Below, piece by piece: positions 51,013 to 62,294 of a stretch of 64,000 bases of DNA; the first letter of the stretch is position 1; each line of letters opens with the position of its first letter. A program made the translations under genes and the position numbers. This DNA comes from Bordetella parapertussis (GTDB taxonomy: Bacteria > Pseudomonadota > Gammaproteobacteria > Burkholderiales > Burkholderiaceae_C), in assembly GCA_945878065.1 (NCBI GenBank), contig CAMDXA010000009.1, forward strand, positions 1 to 64,000. Reading direction: 5' to 3'. The notes under the pieces are model-generated. The model was not told the origin of the DNA. It saw nothing but the letters and a program-made list of their open reading frames with translations, and did no database searches.

Positions 51013-51207
51013 ATGTTTCGTTGGTTGCTGGTGGTTTTTTTGGCCTTGTTGCTGTTACAAGGCCTCTCGCCTTGGTTGAACAAGCTGGGCTTTGGTCGCT
51101 TGCCTGGCGATATGCGCTTTCGATTGTTTGGCCGGGAATTTTTTATTCCGCTCACCACCACCATTATTTTGAGCATGGTCTGCGCCTTGATCGCAAGGTT
51201 AATTTGA
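51013..51207 (+). CDS. DUF2905 small membrane protein
   Basis: A 64-residue protein with two hydrophobic segments (residues 3-17 and 43-62). The central motif LNKLGFGRLPGDMRF followed by GREFFIPLTTTIILS is typical of DUF2905, a small inner-membrane family without known function. It starts eight bases after the midA stop and probably shares its transcript. A longer in-frame ATG at 50956 lies inside midA and is not preferred. Confidence 0.85.
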   Translation: MFRWLLVVFLALLLLQGLSPWLNKLGFGRLPGDMRFRLFGREFFIPLTTTIILSMVCALIARLI

Positions 51208-51251
51208 CGGGGTTAATATGGGCAGTTGCGCAGCCCCAAAGTAGTTAAAAC

Positions 51252-52493
51252 ATGTTGAACATGCCACGCCCTCGCCTGTTACCAGTAGCCCTGATGGCAT
51301 TGCTGTTGGCAGTCGCCGCCGTATTTTGGTGGGGCGTTCCTGACCTGCTGTTCGGCCCTGCAGCCAAAGACGGCGCAGCGGGTCGTGAAGCCGCAGCGGG
51401 TAAATCAGGGGACAAGCCCAAATACAGCGGTGGGCGCCCCGGCAACAAGGACATGGGCGACAGCACGGGCAAGCCGACACCGGTGAGCACCGATCTGGTC
51501 AAGCGAATGGACATGGTGCTCAATGTGCAAGCCTTGGGCACCATGACGGCCATGAACACAGCGATTGTGCGTTCGCAGGTGGATGGGGTGCTCAAGTCAT
51601 TGCGCTTTACCGAGGGCCAACAGGTGCAAGCCGGCCAATTGCTGGCCGAGATTGATCCGCGTGCGTTTGAGGCGCAATTGAACCTGGCGTTGGGCCAATT
51701 GGCCCGAGACAATGCCCAGTTGTTGAATGCTCAACTGGATTTGCAACGCTACCAAGACCTGCTGAAAAAAGACGCTATTGCACGCCAACAAGTCGAAACC
51801 CAAGCGGCATTGGTGGCCCAATTGCAAGGCACGGTGCAAGCCGATCAGGCGAATGTAGACGCTGCCAGACTGCAACTTTCCTACACCCGCGTGACCGCGC
51901 CCATCAGCGGACGTTTGGGCTTGAAGCAAGCCGAGTTGGGCAGTCTGGTGCGCGCTGGCGACGCCAACGGCTTGGTCACCATCACCCAAACACAGCCCAT
52001 GGCCGTGGTGTTTGCCGTGCCGGAAATGCATGTGCCGTTGATCATGCGCAAACTCAAATCGGGACAGGCCTTGCCGGTGCAGGCCTGGGACCGGGACCGC
52101 AAACAACGGCTCGCCAGCGGACGGGTCAACACCACGGACAACGCCATTGATGTGGCCACTGGCACCCTCAAGCTCAAGGCCTCGCTTGACAACCGCGACG
52201 GCCAGTTGTTCCCCAACCAATTTGCGCAAATTGAATTGCAATTGGACACCTTGAAAAACACCTTGGTGGTTCCTTCTGCTTCGGTACAGCGCGGCGCGCA
52301 AGGCAGCATGGTGTTGGTGGTACAGGCTGATAACACCGTGAATGCGGTACCTGTGCAATTGTTGTCGGCACAAGACGATTGGCAAGCGGTCCAATCCGAC
52401 GCCTTGAAAGAAGGCGACAGTGTGGTCACCGATGGCGCTGACCGCTTGCGCTCAGGCAGCAAAGTCGAGGTGGTGAAAGCCGCCAAGCCATGA
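51252..52493 (+). CDS. mdtA: RND efflux periplasmic adaptor (MdtA-like)
   Basis: A 413-residue membrane-fusion protein. A membrane segment at about 9-28 anchors the N-terminus, followed by a low-complexity Gly/Lys/Ala stretch (about 35-75). The lipoyl-like half-motif [20 protein letters not shown] and the hairpin region [17 protein letters not shown] lead to [20 protein letters not shown]. These are typical of MdtA/AcrA. An alternative ATG lies at 51261. The stop overlaps the mdtB start by four bases. It links MdtBC with the outer-membrane factor encoded downstream. Confidence 0.92.
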   Translation: MLNMPRPRLLPVALMALLLAVAAVFWWGVPDLLFGPAAKDGAAGREAAAGKSGDKPKYSGGRPGNKDMGDSTGKPTPVSTDLVKRMDMVLNVQALGTMTAMNTAIVRSQVDGVLKSLRFTEGQQVQAGQLLAEIDPRAFEAQLNLALGQLARDNAQLLNAQLDLQRYQDLLKKDAIARQQVETQAALVAQLQGTVQADQANVDAARLQLSYTRVTAPISGRLGLKQAELGSLVRAGDANGLVTITQTQPMAVVFAVPEMHVPLIMRKLKSGQALPVQAWDRDRKQRLASGRVNTTDNAIDVATGTLKLKASLDNRDGQLFPNQFAQIELQLDTLKNTLVVPSASVQRGAQGSMVLVVQADNTVNAVPVQLLSAQDDWQAVQSDALKEGDSVVTDGADRLRSGSKVEVVKAAKP

Positions 52494-55400
52494 ATCTCTC
52501 GGCGTTGTTCATTCGACGCCCGGTAGCCACATCGTTGCTGATGCTGGCGTTGTTGCTGTCGGGGGCACTGGCCTATCGGTTTTTGCCCGTGGCTTCTCTG
52601 CCGCAGGTGGATTACCCGACGATTCAAGTCAGCACTTTGTATCCGGGCGCCAGCCCGAATGTGATGACCGCGTCAGTCACCGCGCCGCTCGAGCGTCAGT
52701 TTGGACAAATGCCCGGACTGGCCTTGATGACCTCGGTGAGTTCCGGTGGCGCATCCGTCATCACGCTGCGTTTCTCACTCAAGTTGCCGATCGATATCGC
52801 AGAGCAGCAAGTGCAAGCCGCGGTCAATGCCAGCGCCAATTTTTTGCCGGCCGATTTGCCCATGCCGCCAAGCTACAGCAAAGTCAATCCGGCGGATGCG
52901 CCGATCATGACCTTGGCGGTCAGCGCCGCAGACATGCCTTTGACACAAATCCATGACCTGGTAGAAAACCGTTTGGCCATGCGCTTGTCACAAGTCAATG
53001 GTGTGGGCTTGGTGGGGATTGCCGGTGGCCAACGGCCAGCTGTGCGGGTGCAAGTCAATCCACAGGCATTGGCGGCCGCGGGCATGTCTTTGGAAGATGT
53101 TCGCAATGCCATCAACCTCAACAACGTGAACATGGCCAAAGGCAGTCTGGACGGCGCTGCACGCGCATCGAGCTTAGATGCGAATGACCAATTGCGTTCA
53201 CCCACAGAATATGCACAGTTGGTGTTGGCCTATGTCAGAGGCAGTCCTTTGCGCTTGGGTGATGTCGCCGATGTGGTGGAGGCGGCGCAAAACAACCAGC
53301 TTGCTGCCTGGGCCGACCGCACGCCGGCCATCATCGTCAACATTCAACGCCAACCCGGCGCCAATGTGATGGATACGGTGGAGCGCATTCAACAGCAATT
53401 GCCCGCATTGCGCGACGCCATGCCGCCGGGCGTGAATGTGCAGGTCCTGACCGATCGCACGGTCACCATCCGCGCGTCGGTGCGTGATGTGCAGTTCGAA
53501 TTGCTGCTGTCGGTTGCGCTGGTGGTGATGGTCATATTTTTGTTCTTGCGAAATGTGGCGGCAACAGTCATTCCTGCGGTGGTGGTGCCTTTGTCTTTGG
53601 TGGGCACGTTTGGTGTCATGTACCTGGCTGGGTTTTCCATCAACAACCTGACCTTGATGGCATTGACCGTGGCCACGGGTTTTGTGGTGGACGACGCGAT
53701 CGTCATGATCGAGAACATCACCCGTTTTTTGCAAGACCGGAAAAATCCGATGTCGCCCCTGCAAGCCGCACTTGAAGGCGCCAAGCAAATGGGATTCACC
53801 ATCATTTCTTTGACCTTTTCTTTGGTGGCGGTGCTGATTCCCTTGCTGTTCATGGGCGATGTGGTGGGGCGCTTGTTCCATGAATTCGCCATCACCTTGG
53901 CGGTGGCTATTTTGATTTCTGCGGTGGTGTCGCTCACACTCACACCCATGATGTGCGCGTACGTGTTGCGGCCTGTGTCCGCGTCCTCCGTTCGTGGTGC
54001 AAACATGCACACAGCGCCAGCTTGGTTGTCCTGGTCTATTGAGCGTTATGCAACCGCATTGCGCACCGTGCTGGACCGGCCTTGGCAAACACTGGTCGTG
54101 TTTGTGTTGACGGTGCTGGCCACCGTGGCGGTGTATGTCGCCATGCCGAAAGGTTTTTTCCCCTTGCAAGACACAGGCGCGGTGCAAGTCATCACCGAGG
54201 CCACCCAAGCCACTTCTTTTGCCGCCATGTCACAGCGACAGCAGGCGCTTGCAGACGTGTTGCTCAAAGACCCGGCGGTGCAAAGCCTGAGTTCATTCAT
54301 CGGGGTTGACGGGCCCAACACCACGCTGAACACCGGACGCATGACCTTGAATCTGGTGCCCAAATCGCAACGCGATGCCCCGTTGCCAGAGATCTTGCGC
54401 AGACTGTCGCTCGCCGCTGGGGCCATCAGTGGCATGCGTATGTATCTGCAACCCTTGCAAGACCTCACCCTGGATGACCGGGTGGCGCGAACCCAATACC
54501 GGTTTTTGCTGAGTGGCCCCGACAACGAAAAGCTGGGCCTGTGGTCGCAACGCTTGCTTGATCGCTTGCGTGAGCATCCTGCCTTGTCGGATGTCGCCAG
54601 TGATTGGCAAGACCAAGGTTTGCAAGCCTATATCAGGATCGACCGAGACGCAGCCAGTCGCTTGGGCGTTTCTGTGGCGGCGGTTGACAACGCGCTCTAC
54701 AACGCATTTGGTCAGCGACTGGTGTCCACCATCTTCACGCAAAGCAACCAGTACCGGGTGGTGCTGGAGGTGGATCCCGCGCACCGCATGGGCCCTTCGT
54801 CGCTGGCCCTTTTGAACGTGCCTTCGCTGAGCGGCGCACAGGTGCCACTCAGCAGTGTGGCCAGTATTGAGCAGCGCAACACTGTGCTGAGTCAGGTGCA
54901 TGTCAACCAGTTTCCCGCAGTGACGGTGTCGTTTCAAATGGCCGAAGGGGTAGCGCTGGGTGAAGCGGTGGCTGCCATAGACCAAACCTGGCAACGCATG
55001 CGCGATCAAGAGGATGTTCCCGCCAGCATTGAGTCGCGGTTTGAAGGCGCTGCGATGGCATTTCAAGCGTCATTGCGCCACAACCTGTGGTTGGTGTTGG
55101 CCGCAGTGGTGACCATGTACATCGTGCTGGGTGTGTTGTATGAAAGCTATGTGCATCCGGTCACGATTTTGTCTACCTTGCCATCGGCCACATTGGGCGC
55201 TTTGCTGGCCTTGTGGTTGGCACGCATGGACATCAGTTTGATCGCCGTCATCGGCATTATTTTGTTGATCGGTATCGTCAAGAAAAACGCCATCATGATG
55301 ATTGACTTTGCCTTGGACGCCGAGCGTCGCCAAGGTTTGAGTCCGCGTGAGGCCATCGAGCAGGCCTGCCTGTTGCGCTTTCGGCCGATCCTGATGACCA

Positions 55401-55594
55401 CGTTGTGCGCTTTGTTGGGAGCTTTGCCGTTGATGCTGGGCAATGGCGTGGGCAGCGAGTTGCGGCAACCCTTAGGCGTGACGCTGGTGGGTGGTTTGAT
55501 CGTCAGTCAGTGGTTGACCTTGTTCACCACACCGGTGATTTACCTGCTGCTTGAGCGCTGGAGCAAAGCGCGTCAGTGGTCGCCTCGCGTATGA
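52490..55594 (+). CDS. mdtB: RND multidrug transporter subunit MdtB
   Basis: A 1034-residue RND pump with twelve membrane segments. Segment 4 carries the proton-relay Asp401 and Asp402 in [17 protein letters not shown]. The N-terminus [19 protein letters not shown] and [16 protein letters not shown] are typical, as is the late [19 protein letters not shown]. With MdtC it forms a heterotrimeric pump exporting bile salts, novobiocin and similar compounds in enteric bacteria, and specificity here is not known. It overlaps both neighbours by four bases. Confidence 0.93.
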   Translation: MNLSALFIRRPVATSLLMLALLLSGALAYRFLPVASLPQVDYPTIQVSTLYPGASPNVMTASVTAPLERQFGQMPGLALMTSVSSGGASVITLRFSLKLPIDIAEQQVQAAVNASANFLPADLPMPPSYSKVNPADAPIMTLAVSAADMPLTQIHDLVENRLAMRLSQVNGVGLVGIAGGQRPAVRVQVNPQALAAAGMSLEDVRNAINLNNVNMAKGSLDGAARASSLDANDQLRSPTEYAQLVLAYVRGSPLRLGDVADVVEAAQNNQLAAWADRTPAIIVNIQRQPGANVMDTVERIQQQLPALRDAMPPGVNVQVLTDRTVTIRASVRDVQFELLLSVALVVMVIFLFLRNVAATVIPAVVVPLSLVGTFGVMYLAGFSINNLTLMALTVATGFVVDDAIVMIENITRFLQDRKNPMSPLQAALEGAKQMGFTIISLTFSLVAVLIPLLFMGDVVGRLFHEFAITLAVAILISAVVSLTLTPMMCAYVLRPVSASSVRGANMHTAPAWLSWSIERYATALRTVLDRPWQTLVVFVLTVLATVAVYVAMPKGFFPLQDTGAVQVITEATQATSFAAMSQRQQALADVLLKDPAVQSLSSFIGVDGPNTTLNTGRMTLNLVPKSQRDAPLPEILRRLSLAAGAISGMRMYLQPLQDLTLDDRVARTQYRFLLSGPDNEKLGLWSQRLLDRLREHPALSDVASDWQDQGLQAYIRIDRDAASRLGVSVAAVDNALYNAFGQRLVSTIFTQSNQYRVVLEVDPAHRMGPSSLALLNVPSLSGAQVPLSSVASIEQRNTVLSQVHVNQFPAVTVSFQMAEGVALGEAVAAIDQTWQRMRDQEDVPASIESRFEGAAMAFQASLRHNLWLVLAAVVTMYIVLGVLYESYVHPVTILSTLPSATLGALLALWLARMDISLIAVIGIILLIGIVKKNAIMMIDFALDAERRQGLSPREAIEQACLLRFRPILMTTLCALLGALPLMLGNGVGSELRQPLGVTLVGGLIVSQWLTLFTTPVIYLLLERWSKARQWSPRV

Positions 55595-58500
55595 ATGTGT
55601 CGGCTGTTTTCATTGCCCGGCCGGTAGCCACTACCTTGCTCAGTTTGGGTGTGGCGATTGCTGGCGTCTTGTCTTATGCCCTCTTGCCGGTGGCCCCTTT
55701 GCCGCAGGTCGACTACCCGGCCATTTCAGTTCAAGCAAGTTTGCCCGGAGCCAGTCTAGAGACCATGGCCGCGACTGTCGCCACACCATTGGAGCGCGCA
55801 TTGGGCAGCATTGCTGGCGTCAATGAGATGACTTCAACCTCGTCGCAAGGCAGCACACGCATCAGTTTGCAATTCGATTTGGAGCGCGACATCAATGGTG
55901 CGGCACGCGATGTGCAAGCTGCCATTAATTTGGCGCAAACCCTGTTGCCAAGCGGCATGCCAAGCCGACCCACCTACCGCAAAGTCAATCCTGCAGAAAG
56001 CCCGATGTTGATCATCGCGCTGACCGCTACCCAGTTTTCACGCGCAGACATGGTGGATGTGGCGTCAACGGTGTTGGTGCAACGTTTATCCCGGGTCGAC
56101 GGTGTGGGTCAGGTCACCATTGGCGGTGGCGCTTTGCCTGCAGTGCGTGTGGCGGTGCAACCCGATCGCTTGTCTGCGTATGGTTTGTCCTTGGAGGATG
56201 TGCGCCAGACCTTGGTCGCGGGCAACGCCCATCGACCCAAAGGCATGGTGGAAGACGAGCACCAAGCATGGCAAATCGAGGCCAACGACCAAGCCTATAC
56301 CCCTGCGGATTTCGCAGGCATGGTCATCCGCCATCAGAACAACCGCAGCGTGCGGGTGCAGGACGTGGCGCAAGTCAGTGAGGCCATGCAAGATGTCCGC
56401 ACCGATGGGATTTCCCAAGGCAAGCCAGCGGTGTTGCTGGTGCTGTTTCAGCAACCGGGTGCCAACGTGATCCAAGCGGTCGATGCCGTTCGCCGATTGT
56501 TGCCTGTATTGCAAAAAGAAGTGCCCACCGGCATGGCCATGGAAGTGGTGTCAGACCGTACGCCGACGATTCGCGGTTCATTGGCAGAAATTCAAAAATC
56601 GCTGGCCATTTCAATGGGCTTGGTGATTTTGGTGGTCGCACTTTTCTTAAAGCGTTGGCGCACTGCGCTGATTCCTGCCGTGGCTGTGCCGTTGTCTTTG
56701 GCCGGTACATGTGCCGTGATGTATTTGCTCAATTTCAGTTTGAACAATTTGAGTCTGATGGCGCTGACGATTGCCACCGGGTTTGTGGTGGATGACGCGA
56801 TCGTGGTGCTTGAGCACATCACCCGCTTGCGTGAGCGCGGCGTGCCGCTGCGCCAGGCGGTGTTGCAAGGCAGTCGCGATATCGGCTTCACGGTGGTGGC
56901 CATCAGCGTGTCGTTGGTCGCGGTGTTCATTCCGATTTTGTTCATGGGGGGTGTGCTCGGTCGCTTGTTCCACGAGTTTGCGGTGGTGATGACAGCGGCC
57001 ATTTTGATGTCGCTCGTGGTGTCTTTGACCACCACCCCGATGATGTGCGCGCAGTTGTTGCCAGCCACTCCTTTGCCGGTTAAGCCGCGACGACGGCAGT
57101 ACGTTCTGCGGCTCTACCGGCGCAGTCTGGCGTGGACCTTGCGGCATCAGTGGGTGATGTGGTTGGTGTTATTGGCCACGGTGTTGCTCAATGTCAGTTT
57201 GTACAGCGCCATTCCCAAAGGTTTTTTTCCACAACAAGACACAGGCCGCATCAATGGCTACATACGGGCTGACCAGAGTTCGTCGTTTCAAGCCATGCAG
57301 CAACGCCTGCACAGCATGTTGGCAATTGTTCAAGCCGACCCGGCGGTGTTGAACGTGACGGGCTTTACTGGCAACAGCCAGCGCAACGCGGCGCAAATGT
57401 TCATGACCTTGAAACCGCGCCATGAGCGTGATGCAAGCGCCGATCAAGTGGTCAAACGCTTGCGTGCCAAACTGTCCAAAGAGCCGGGTGCCAGGCTGTT
57501 CATGACGCCGGTGCAAGATTTGCGCATAGGGGCCAGAGCCGGCGGTTCGCAATTTGAATACACCATCAAAGCCGATGAATTGGCGCAACTGCGCGAGTGG
57601 GAGCCCAAGATCAGACGCGCCATGGCCAAGCTCCAAGAACTTGAAGACATCAACAATGACTATGAAGACCGTGGCTTGCAAACGTCTATCGTGGTTGACC
57701 GTGATGCCATGGCCCGTTTCGGTTTGACCATGCGCGATATAGATGCCACCTTGGCCAATGCGTTTTCACAGCGACAAGTCAGCACCATTTACAACCCACT
57801 CAACCAATACCGGGTAGTGCTTGAATTGGGTGCTACGTATTTACAAAACCCGGCCTCGCTGGATAACTTGAATGTCATCAACAACCAAGGGCAGGCCGTT
57901 CCTTTGCGTGCATTTGCGCAAGTGGTGATGACGGGTGCGGCTTTGTCTGTGTCCCACGATGCCGGTGTGCCTTCCGACACCTTCAGTTTCAGTCTGGCCC
58001 CGGGTGTGAGTTTGTCGCAAGCCACTGAGGCCATCCATGACACCGTGGCGCAATTGCAGTTGCCGGTGTCCGTGCGTGGCGGGTTTGCCGGAACAGCCAA
58101 TGCGTTTGAAAAATCGCTCAAAACACAACCGCTTTTGTTATTGGCAGCTTTGATCACCGTGTATTTGGTGCTGGGTGTGTTGTATGAAAGCCTGCTGCAT
58201 CCCTTGACCATTTTGTCAAGCCTGCCATCGGCCGGAGTGGGCGCTTTGCTGACACTGATGTGGTTTGACAAGGAGTTCAGCGTCATTGCGATGATCGGTG
58301 TCATTTTGTTGATTGGCATTGTCAAGAAAAATGCCATTTTGATGATCGATGTGGCCTTGCAAACCCAGCGCATGGGACGCACCGCCGCACAGTCGATTTT
58401 TCTGTCGGCACAATCTCGCTTGCGCCCGATACTGATGACCACAGTCGCTGCCATGTTGGGTGCGATACCGCTGGCACTGGCCTACGGGGTGGGTGCAGAA

Positions 58501-58680
58501 ATGCGTCAACCCTTGGGTTTGTCGGTGCTCGGCGGATTGTTGCTGAGTCAGTTGCTCACGCTCTACACCACACCGATTGTGTTTGTCGGGCTGGAGACCG
58601 CCAGGGCTTGGGTACTGGGGCAGCGCCAGCCCCACAGCCACAGGCACAATTCCCCTTCCGTGAATGGAACCCTTGCATGA
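55591..58680 (+). CDS. mdtC: RND multidrug transporter subunit MdtC
   Basis: A 1029-residue RND subunit paralogous to MdtB. Segment 4 reads [17 protein letters not shown] with Asp401 and Asp402. [39 protein letters not shown] and [17 protein letters not shown] are also present. ATG 55591 overlaps the mdtB stop (ATGA), and an in-frame start at 55576 is inside mdtB. The stop overlaps the outer-membrane-factor start. The order mdtA-mdtB-mdtC equals that of E. coli, without the BaeSR regulators. Confidence 0.93.
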   Translation: MNVSAVFIARPVATTLLSLGVAIAGVLSYALLPVAPLPQVDYPAISVQASLPGASLETMAATVATPLERALGSIAGVNEMTSTSSQGSTRISLQFDLERDINGAARDVQAAINLAQTLLPSGMPSRPTYRKVNPAESPMLIIALTATQFSRADMVDVASTVLVQRLSRVDGVGQVTIGGGALPAVRVAVQPDRLSAYGLSLEDVRQTLVAGNAHRPKGMVEDEHQAWQIEANDQAYTPADFAGMVIRHQNNRSVRVQDVAQVSEAMQDVRTDGISQGKPAVLLVLFQQPGANVIQAVDAVRRLLPVLQKEVPTGMAMEVVSDRTPTIRGSLAEIQKSLAISMGLVILVVALFLKRWRTALIPAVAVPLSLAGTCAVMYLLNFSLNNLSLMALTIATGFVVDDAIVVLEHITRLRERGVPLRQAVLQGSRDIGFTVVAISVSLVAVFIPILFMGGVLGRLFHEFAVVMTAAILMSLVVSLTTTPMMCAQLLPATPLPVKPRRRQYVLRLYRRSLAWTLRHQWVMWLVLLATVLLNVSLYSAIPKGFFPQQDTGRINGYIRADQSSSFQAMQQRLHSMLAIVQADPAVLNVTGFTGNSQRNAAQMFMTLKPRHERDASADQVVKRLRAKLSKEPGARLFMTPVQDLRIGARAGGSQFEYTIKADELAQLREWEPKIRRAMAKLQELEDINNDYEDRGLQTSIVVDRDAMARFGLTMRDIDATLANAFSQRQVSTIYNPLNQYRVVLELGATYLQNPASLDNLNVINNQGQAVPLRAFAQVVMTGAALSVSHDAGVPSDTFSFSLAPGVSLSQATEAIHDTVAQLQLPVSVRGGFAGTANAFEKSLKTQPLLLLAALITVYLVLGVLYESLLHPLTILSSLPSAGVGALLTLMWFDKEFSVIAMIGVILLIGIVKKNAILMIDVALQTQRMGRTAAQSIFLSAQSRLRPILMTTVAAMLGAIPLALAYGVGAEMRQPLGLSVLGGLLLSQLLTLYTTPIVFVGLETARAWVLGQRQPHSHRHNSPSVNGTLA

Positions 58681-60068
58681 ACCGCTGGACCCGTTGTTTG
58701 TTGGTTGGAGGCATGACCTTGTGGCTGGGAGGTTGCAGTGGGTGGTTCAAGCCCGCCAAATTACCCCCTGCACCGGCCATGCCAGAAATGCAGCAGACCG
58801 GGGCGCCGCTGGTCAGCATTGACCCGGATTGGTGGACGCTGTTCAACGACCCGGTGCTCAACCAATTGCAAGCGCAATTGGCCTCGGGCAATTTGAATAT
58901 GCAGTTATTGGCGGCCCGCGTGCGACAGGCGCAGGCCACGCTGGCGTCGGCGCAAAGCAGTGTGTTGCCAACCGCATCCCTTGCTACCGGTGTCAGCCGC
59001 GGGCAATCGGCAGGCGGCAATCCGGCCAATACGGTCAGTTTGACCGCACCGCTCAGCTGGGAGCTGGATGTATGGGGCAGACTGGACGCGACGGCAACGG
59101 CTGCCAAAGCCGGTTTACAAGCCAGCCGCGAGGACTTGGCGTTGGCGCGTTTGTCGGCGCAAGCCAGTCTGGTGCAAACCTATGTGGCGATACGTACAGC
59201 CGAGCAACAAACCCAGGTGTTGACGCAGGCGCAAACTGCGTATGAACGTGCCTTGCAATTGACCCAATACAGGTACGACGCCGGTGTCGTGTCCGCCGCC
59301 GATGTGGCGCAAGCGCAGCTGCAAGTCAGCAGTACGCAAGCGCAGTTGATAGAGGTGAACAGCAGCCGTACCCAATTGCTGCATGCGTTAGATGTGTTGC
59401 TGGGGCAAGCCCCCGGGCAGTTGCAGTTGACGCCATCTGCTGCATTGCCGGTGGTGCCTGCCTTGCCCGATGTGGTGCCGGCGGCATTGCTGCAGCGCCG
59501 CCCGGATGTGCGTGCTGCACAGCAGCGCGTGTTGTCAGCGCAAGCCAACGCCGGCGCGGCACAAGCCGCCTTCTTTCCCAACCTGAGCTTCACGGCCACG
59601 GCAGGCTACAGCAACAACAGCTTGGGAAATTTATTCAGCGCTTCCAATTTGTTGTGGTCGATGGGGCCGAGCATGGCCTTGAGCCTGCTTGACGGCGGCA
59701 AACGCAAAGCTGCTGAGGCCGATGCATTGGCCGCACTGGATGCTGCCGGTATTGCCTACAAGCAAACCGTGTTGCAAGGTTTACAAGAAGTGCAGGACAA
59801 CTTGGTGGCTGCTTATCAGTTGCAATTGCAAACCCAGGCGCAAGCGCAGGCGCTGCAAGCGGCGCAGCGCAATCTGTCCATCAGCGAAGCGCAATATGCT
59901 GCTGGCACCGTCAGCTATTTGAATGTGGTCACCGCACAAACCGCAGCCTTGTCCGCCGAACGCAGTGTGTTGGATATACAAAGCCGCCGGGTGCTGGCGG
60001 TCACGCAGTTGATGAAAAATTTGGCGGGGCGCTTGTCAACAAGCTTTGTTGCAGGGCGCGAAAATTAA
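58677..60068 (+). CDS. Outer-membrane efflux lipoprotein (OprM/NodT-like)
   Basis: A 463-residue TolC-type channel protein. A lipobox LWLGGCSGW near residues 16-24 predicts an acylated Cys after signal cleavage. Two OEP repeats are seen, starting at DPVLNQLQAQLASGNLNMQLL and, after residue 270, ALLQRRPDVRAAQQRVL (typical LLxRRPDVR motif). It closes the efflux operon, overlapping mdtC by four bases. Convergent cca begins ten bases later with no visible terminator. Confidence 0.92.
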   Translation: MNRWTRCLLVGGMTLWLGGCSGWFKPAKLPPAPAMPEMQQTGAPLVSIDPDWWTLFNDPVLNQLQAQLASGNLNMQLLAARVRQAQATLASAQSSVLPTASLATGVSRGQSAGGNPANTVSLTAPLSWELDVWGRLDATATAAKAGLQASREDLALARLSAQASLVQTYVAIRTAEQQTQVLTQAQTAYERALQLTQYRYDAGVVSAADVAQAQLQVSSTQAQLIEVNSSRTQLLHALDVLLGQAPGQLQLTPSAALPVVPALPDVVPAALLQRRPDVRAAQQRVLSAQANAGAAQAAFFPNLSFTATAGYSNNSLGNLFSASNLLWSMGPSMALSLLDGGKRKAAEADALAALDAAGIAYKQTVLQGLQEVQDNLVAAYQLQLQTQAQAQALQAAQRNLSISEAQYAAGTVSYLNVVTAQTAALSAERSVLDIQSRRVLAVTQLMKNLAGRLSTSFVAGREN

Positions 60069-60078
60069 GCGGCGCGTT

Positions 60079-61314
60079 TCAAGTCTGGACGCCAGACAAA
60101 GCAAGGGCAATGGCTTTGACACGGGCTTGCTCGATGCGTTGCCCCACTTCCATGCCGCTCAGTCCTTGTTGCATGGCCAAGGCAGACATGTTGGCGGTGT
60201 CCACAGCCAGCGCAGCGTCCAGCATGTTCTGCAGATGTGCGGACTGAGGGTAGTCGCGCTGCTGCAACCCTAGGCGACCACGCGCATCGCACTCGCAGGC
60301 TTGCAGCGCCAGCGCAAAACGTTCGGGTCGGCGCAGCGCATCGCACCTTGTCAAAAGTCGCAAGACAGCTTCTGCCCCCAGCGACTGCGACGCGTGTATG
60401 TGGCCATGTTCGCGTGCCACCACTTCGGCCAATTCACGACATGGCACCGGTACACGCAGTCGCTCGCAAAGCTTTCGAAGCAGTGTCACGCTGCGTTGTT
60501 CGTGGCCGATGTGGCGCGGCAGCAGTTCTTTGGCCGTGGTGCCTTTTCCCAGGTCATGGCACAAGGCAGCAAAACGCACTTCCAGCGGCGCATGCACGCG
60601 GGCAGTCTCATCCAGCACCATCTCCAGGTGCACACCGGTGTCAATTTCCGGGTGGTGCTCGGGCGGTTGCGGCACGCCATACAAACGATCGACTTCGGGG
60701 AGCAAAATTTTCAACGCGCCGCAATCGCGCAACACCTGCAACATGCGCGAAGGTTTTGCGGACATCAGTCCTTTGGACAACTCCTGCCAAACGCGTTCGC
60801 TGACCAATGCATCCACTTCACCGGCGAGCACCATGTCTTGCATCAGCGCCAAGGTTTGCTCAGCCACTTTGAAATCGGGAAAGCGCGCTGCAAAACGCGC
60901 CACCCGCAGTATGCGCACCGGGTCTTCTCGAAACGCCTCCGTCACGTGCCGCAACACTTTGTGTTGCAAGTCATGTTGACCGCCATACGGATCGATCAGT
61001 GTGCCGTCATCGGCTTGCGCGATGGCGTTGATGCTCAGGTCGCGCCGCGCCAAGTCTTCTTCTAATGTGACCTCGGGGGAAGCGTGCACCACAAAGCCTT
61101 TGTAGCCGGGCGCGGTTTTGCGCTCGGTACGCGCCAATGCATATTCCTCGTGGGTCTGCGGGTGCAGAAACACCGGAAAATCTTTGCCCACTGGTCTGAA
61201 CCCCTGCGCGGCCATGGCCTCCGGTGTGCTGCCCACCACCACCCAATCGCGGTCGGCGCCGGTGATGCCCAGCAGGCCATCTCGAACGGCGCCACCAACG
61301 AGATAGGTCTTCAA
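60079..61314 (-). CDS. cca: CCA-adding tRNA nucleotidyltransferase
   Basis: A 411-residue enzyme that adds or repairs the 3' CCA of tRNA. The N-terminal nucleotidyltransferase has YLVGGAVRDGLLG and the metal-binding DRD in GADRDWVVVG, followed by RRDLSINAIAQADDG. The C-terminal HD domain is visible in FAALCHDLGKGTTAKELL, as in the multifunctional E. coli protein (412). The start codon is TTG at 61314, four bases after the upstream stop, with an AGG a little upstream. That start is required by the conserved LVGGAVRD beginning. Confidence 0.94.
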   Translation of the reverse strand: MKTYLVGGAVRDGLLGITGADRDWVVVGSTPEAMAAQGFRPVGKDFPVFLHPQTHEEYALARTERKTAPGYKGFVVHASPEVTLEEDLARRDLSINAIAQADDGTLIDPYGGQHDLQHKVLRHVTEAFREDPVRILRVARFAARFPDFKVAEQTLALMQDMVLAGEVDALVSERVWQELSKGLMSAKPSRMLQVLRDCGALKILLPEVDRLYGVPQPPEHHPEIDTGVHLEMVLDETARVHAPLEVRFAALCHDLGKGTTAKELLPRHIGHEQRSVTLLRKLCERLRVPVPCRELAEVVAREHGHIHASQSLGAEAVLRLLTRCDALRRPERFALALQACECDARGRLGLQQRDYPQSAHLQNMLDAALAVDTANMSALAMQQGLSGMEVGQRIEQARVKAIALALSGVQT

Positions 61315-61317
61315 GCG

Positions 61318-62220
61318 TCAGGCCTGTGGTGTCAGAGGAAACACGCTATCGAGTGAGGCCGCGATTGGCACACCCAATGCAGACAGGCCGGGAGCCGTGC
61401 CGCCGGCGATGTTGTCGACTTGCATGGACGCCAGGTTGTCGCGGCTCATCAGCGGCGCACCCGGCAGCAGTTCCATCACCAGTGCTTGCAAGTAAGCCAT
61501 GGCCTCTGGCAAGCCCACCACCAGTCTGGGGTGACCGGCCCAGCGTCCAGCATGTTGCACCAGTTCTTTCAAACTGTATGTCTGCGGTCCCGCCAGTTCA
61601 TAGACGTGCCCCGCAGTTTCGCGGTGCATCAATGCATACACCACGGCCTTGGCCACATCTTGTACCCATACCGGTTGAAACCGGGTACGGGCGCCCGCCA
61701 ATGGCACGAATGGTGCGACAGATTGCAAGCGCGCAAACAGGTTGATGAATGCATCGTCCTCGCCAAAGATGACACTTGGGCGCAGCACACTCAGTTGTAA
61801 ACCGTGGACCACTTCGGATTGCAACGCGGCTTCACCTTGCGCTTTGCTGCGTTGGTAAAGCGACGGACCGTGCAGGTCCGCTCCCAATGCGCTGACATGC
61901 ACCATGCGCAGTACGCCGGTTTGCACGCAGGCGTGTGCCAATCGCCTGGGTAACTGCACATGCACTTTGTCAAACGCGGCGCGGTCACCGTGCAAGATGG
62001 CGACCAAATTGACCACGGCATCATGCCCGGGCAACAGCGCTTGCAGACAGGCCTCGTCATGTATATCGGCTGCCACCACGGTGACCAGTGGCAACATTTG
62101 CACCGAGCGCGCTGGCAGGCGGCGCGTGGCCACGGTCACATGCACACCCGCGCGATTGAGCGCTTCGCACACATGCCGCCCCACGAACCCACTGCCACCC
62201 AAGATCAAAACATTTTTCAT
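61318..62220 (-). CDS. NDUFA9-like NAD(P)-binding epimerase/dehydratase family protein
   Basis: A 300-residue extended SDR of the complex I NDUFA9 subunit family. The N-terminal Rossmann motif is VLILGGSGFVGRHVCEALNR, followed by VVNLVAILHG, HVSALGADLHGPSLYQRSKA and RPSVIFGEDDAFINLF. The bacterial proteins probably act on a quinone- or lipid-linked substrate, but function is not proven. ATG 62220 is preferred over an in-frame GTG two codons upstream. The gene is followed closely by cca on the same strand. Confidence 0.82.
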   Translation of the reverse strand: MKNVLILGGSGFVGRHVCEALNRAGVHVTVATRRLPARSVQMLPLVTVVAADIHDEACLQALLPGHDAVVNLVAILHGDRAAFDKVHVQLPRRLAHACVQTGVLRMVHVSALGADLHGPSLYQRSKAQGEAALQSEVVHGLQLSVLRPSVIFGEDDAFINLFARLQSVAPFVPLAGARTRFQPVWVQDVAKAVVYALMHRETAGHVYELAGPQTYSLKELVQHAGRWAGHPRLVVGLPEAMAYLQALVMELLPGAPLMSRDNLASMQVDNIAGGTAPGLSALGVPIAASLDSVFPLTPQA

Positions 62221-62294
62221 AACCACGAATGTAGCCTGATTGATGAACCAGATACAGAGGCGGACAGGAAAAACCCATTCGCGATAATCTGAAA

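Noticed and set aside
53198..54208. 336-codon minus-strand frame inside mdtB
   Set aside because: The product is extremely His/Arg/Gln-rich and lies wholly within an intact RND gene, so it is a shadow of mdtB.
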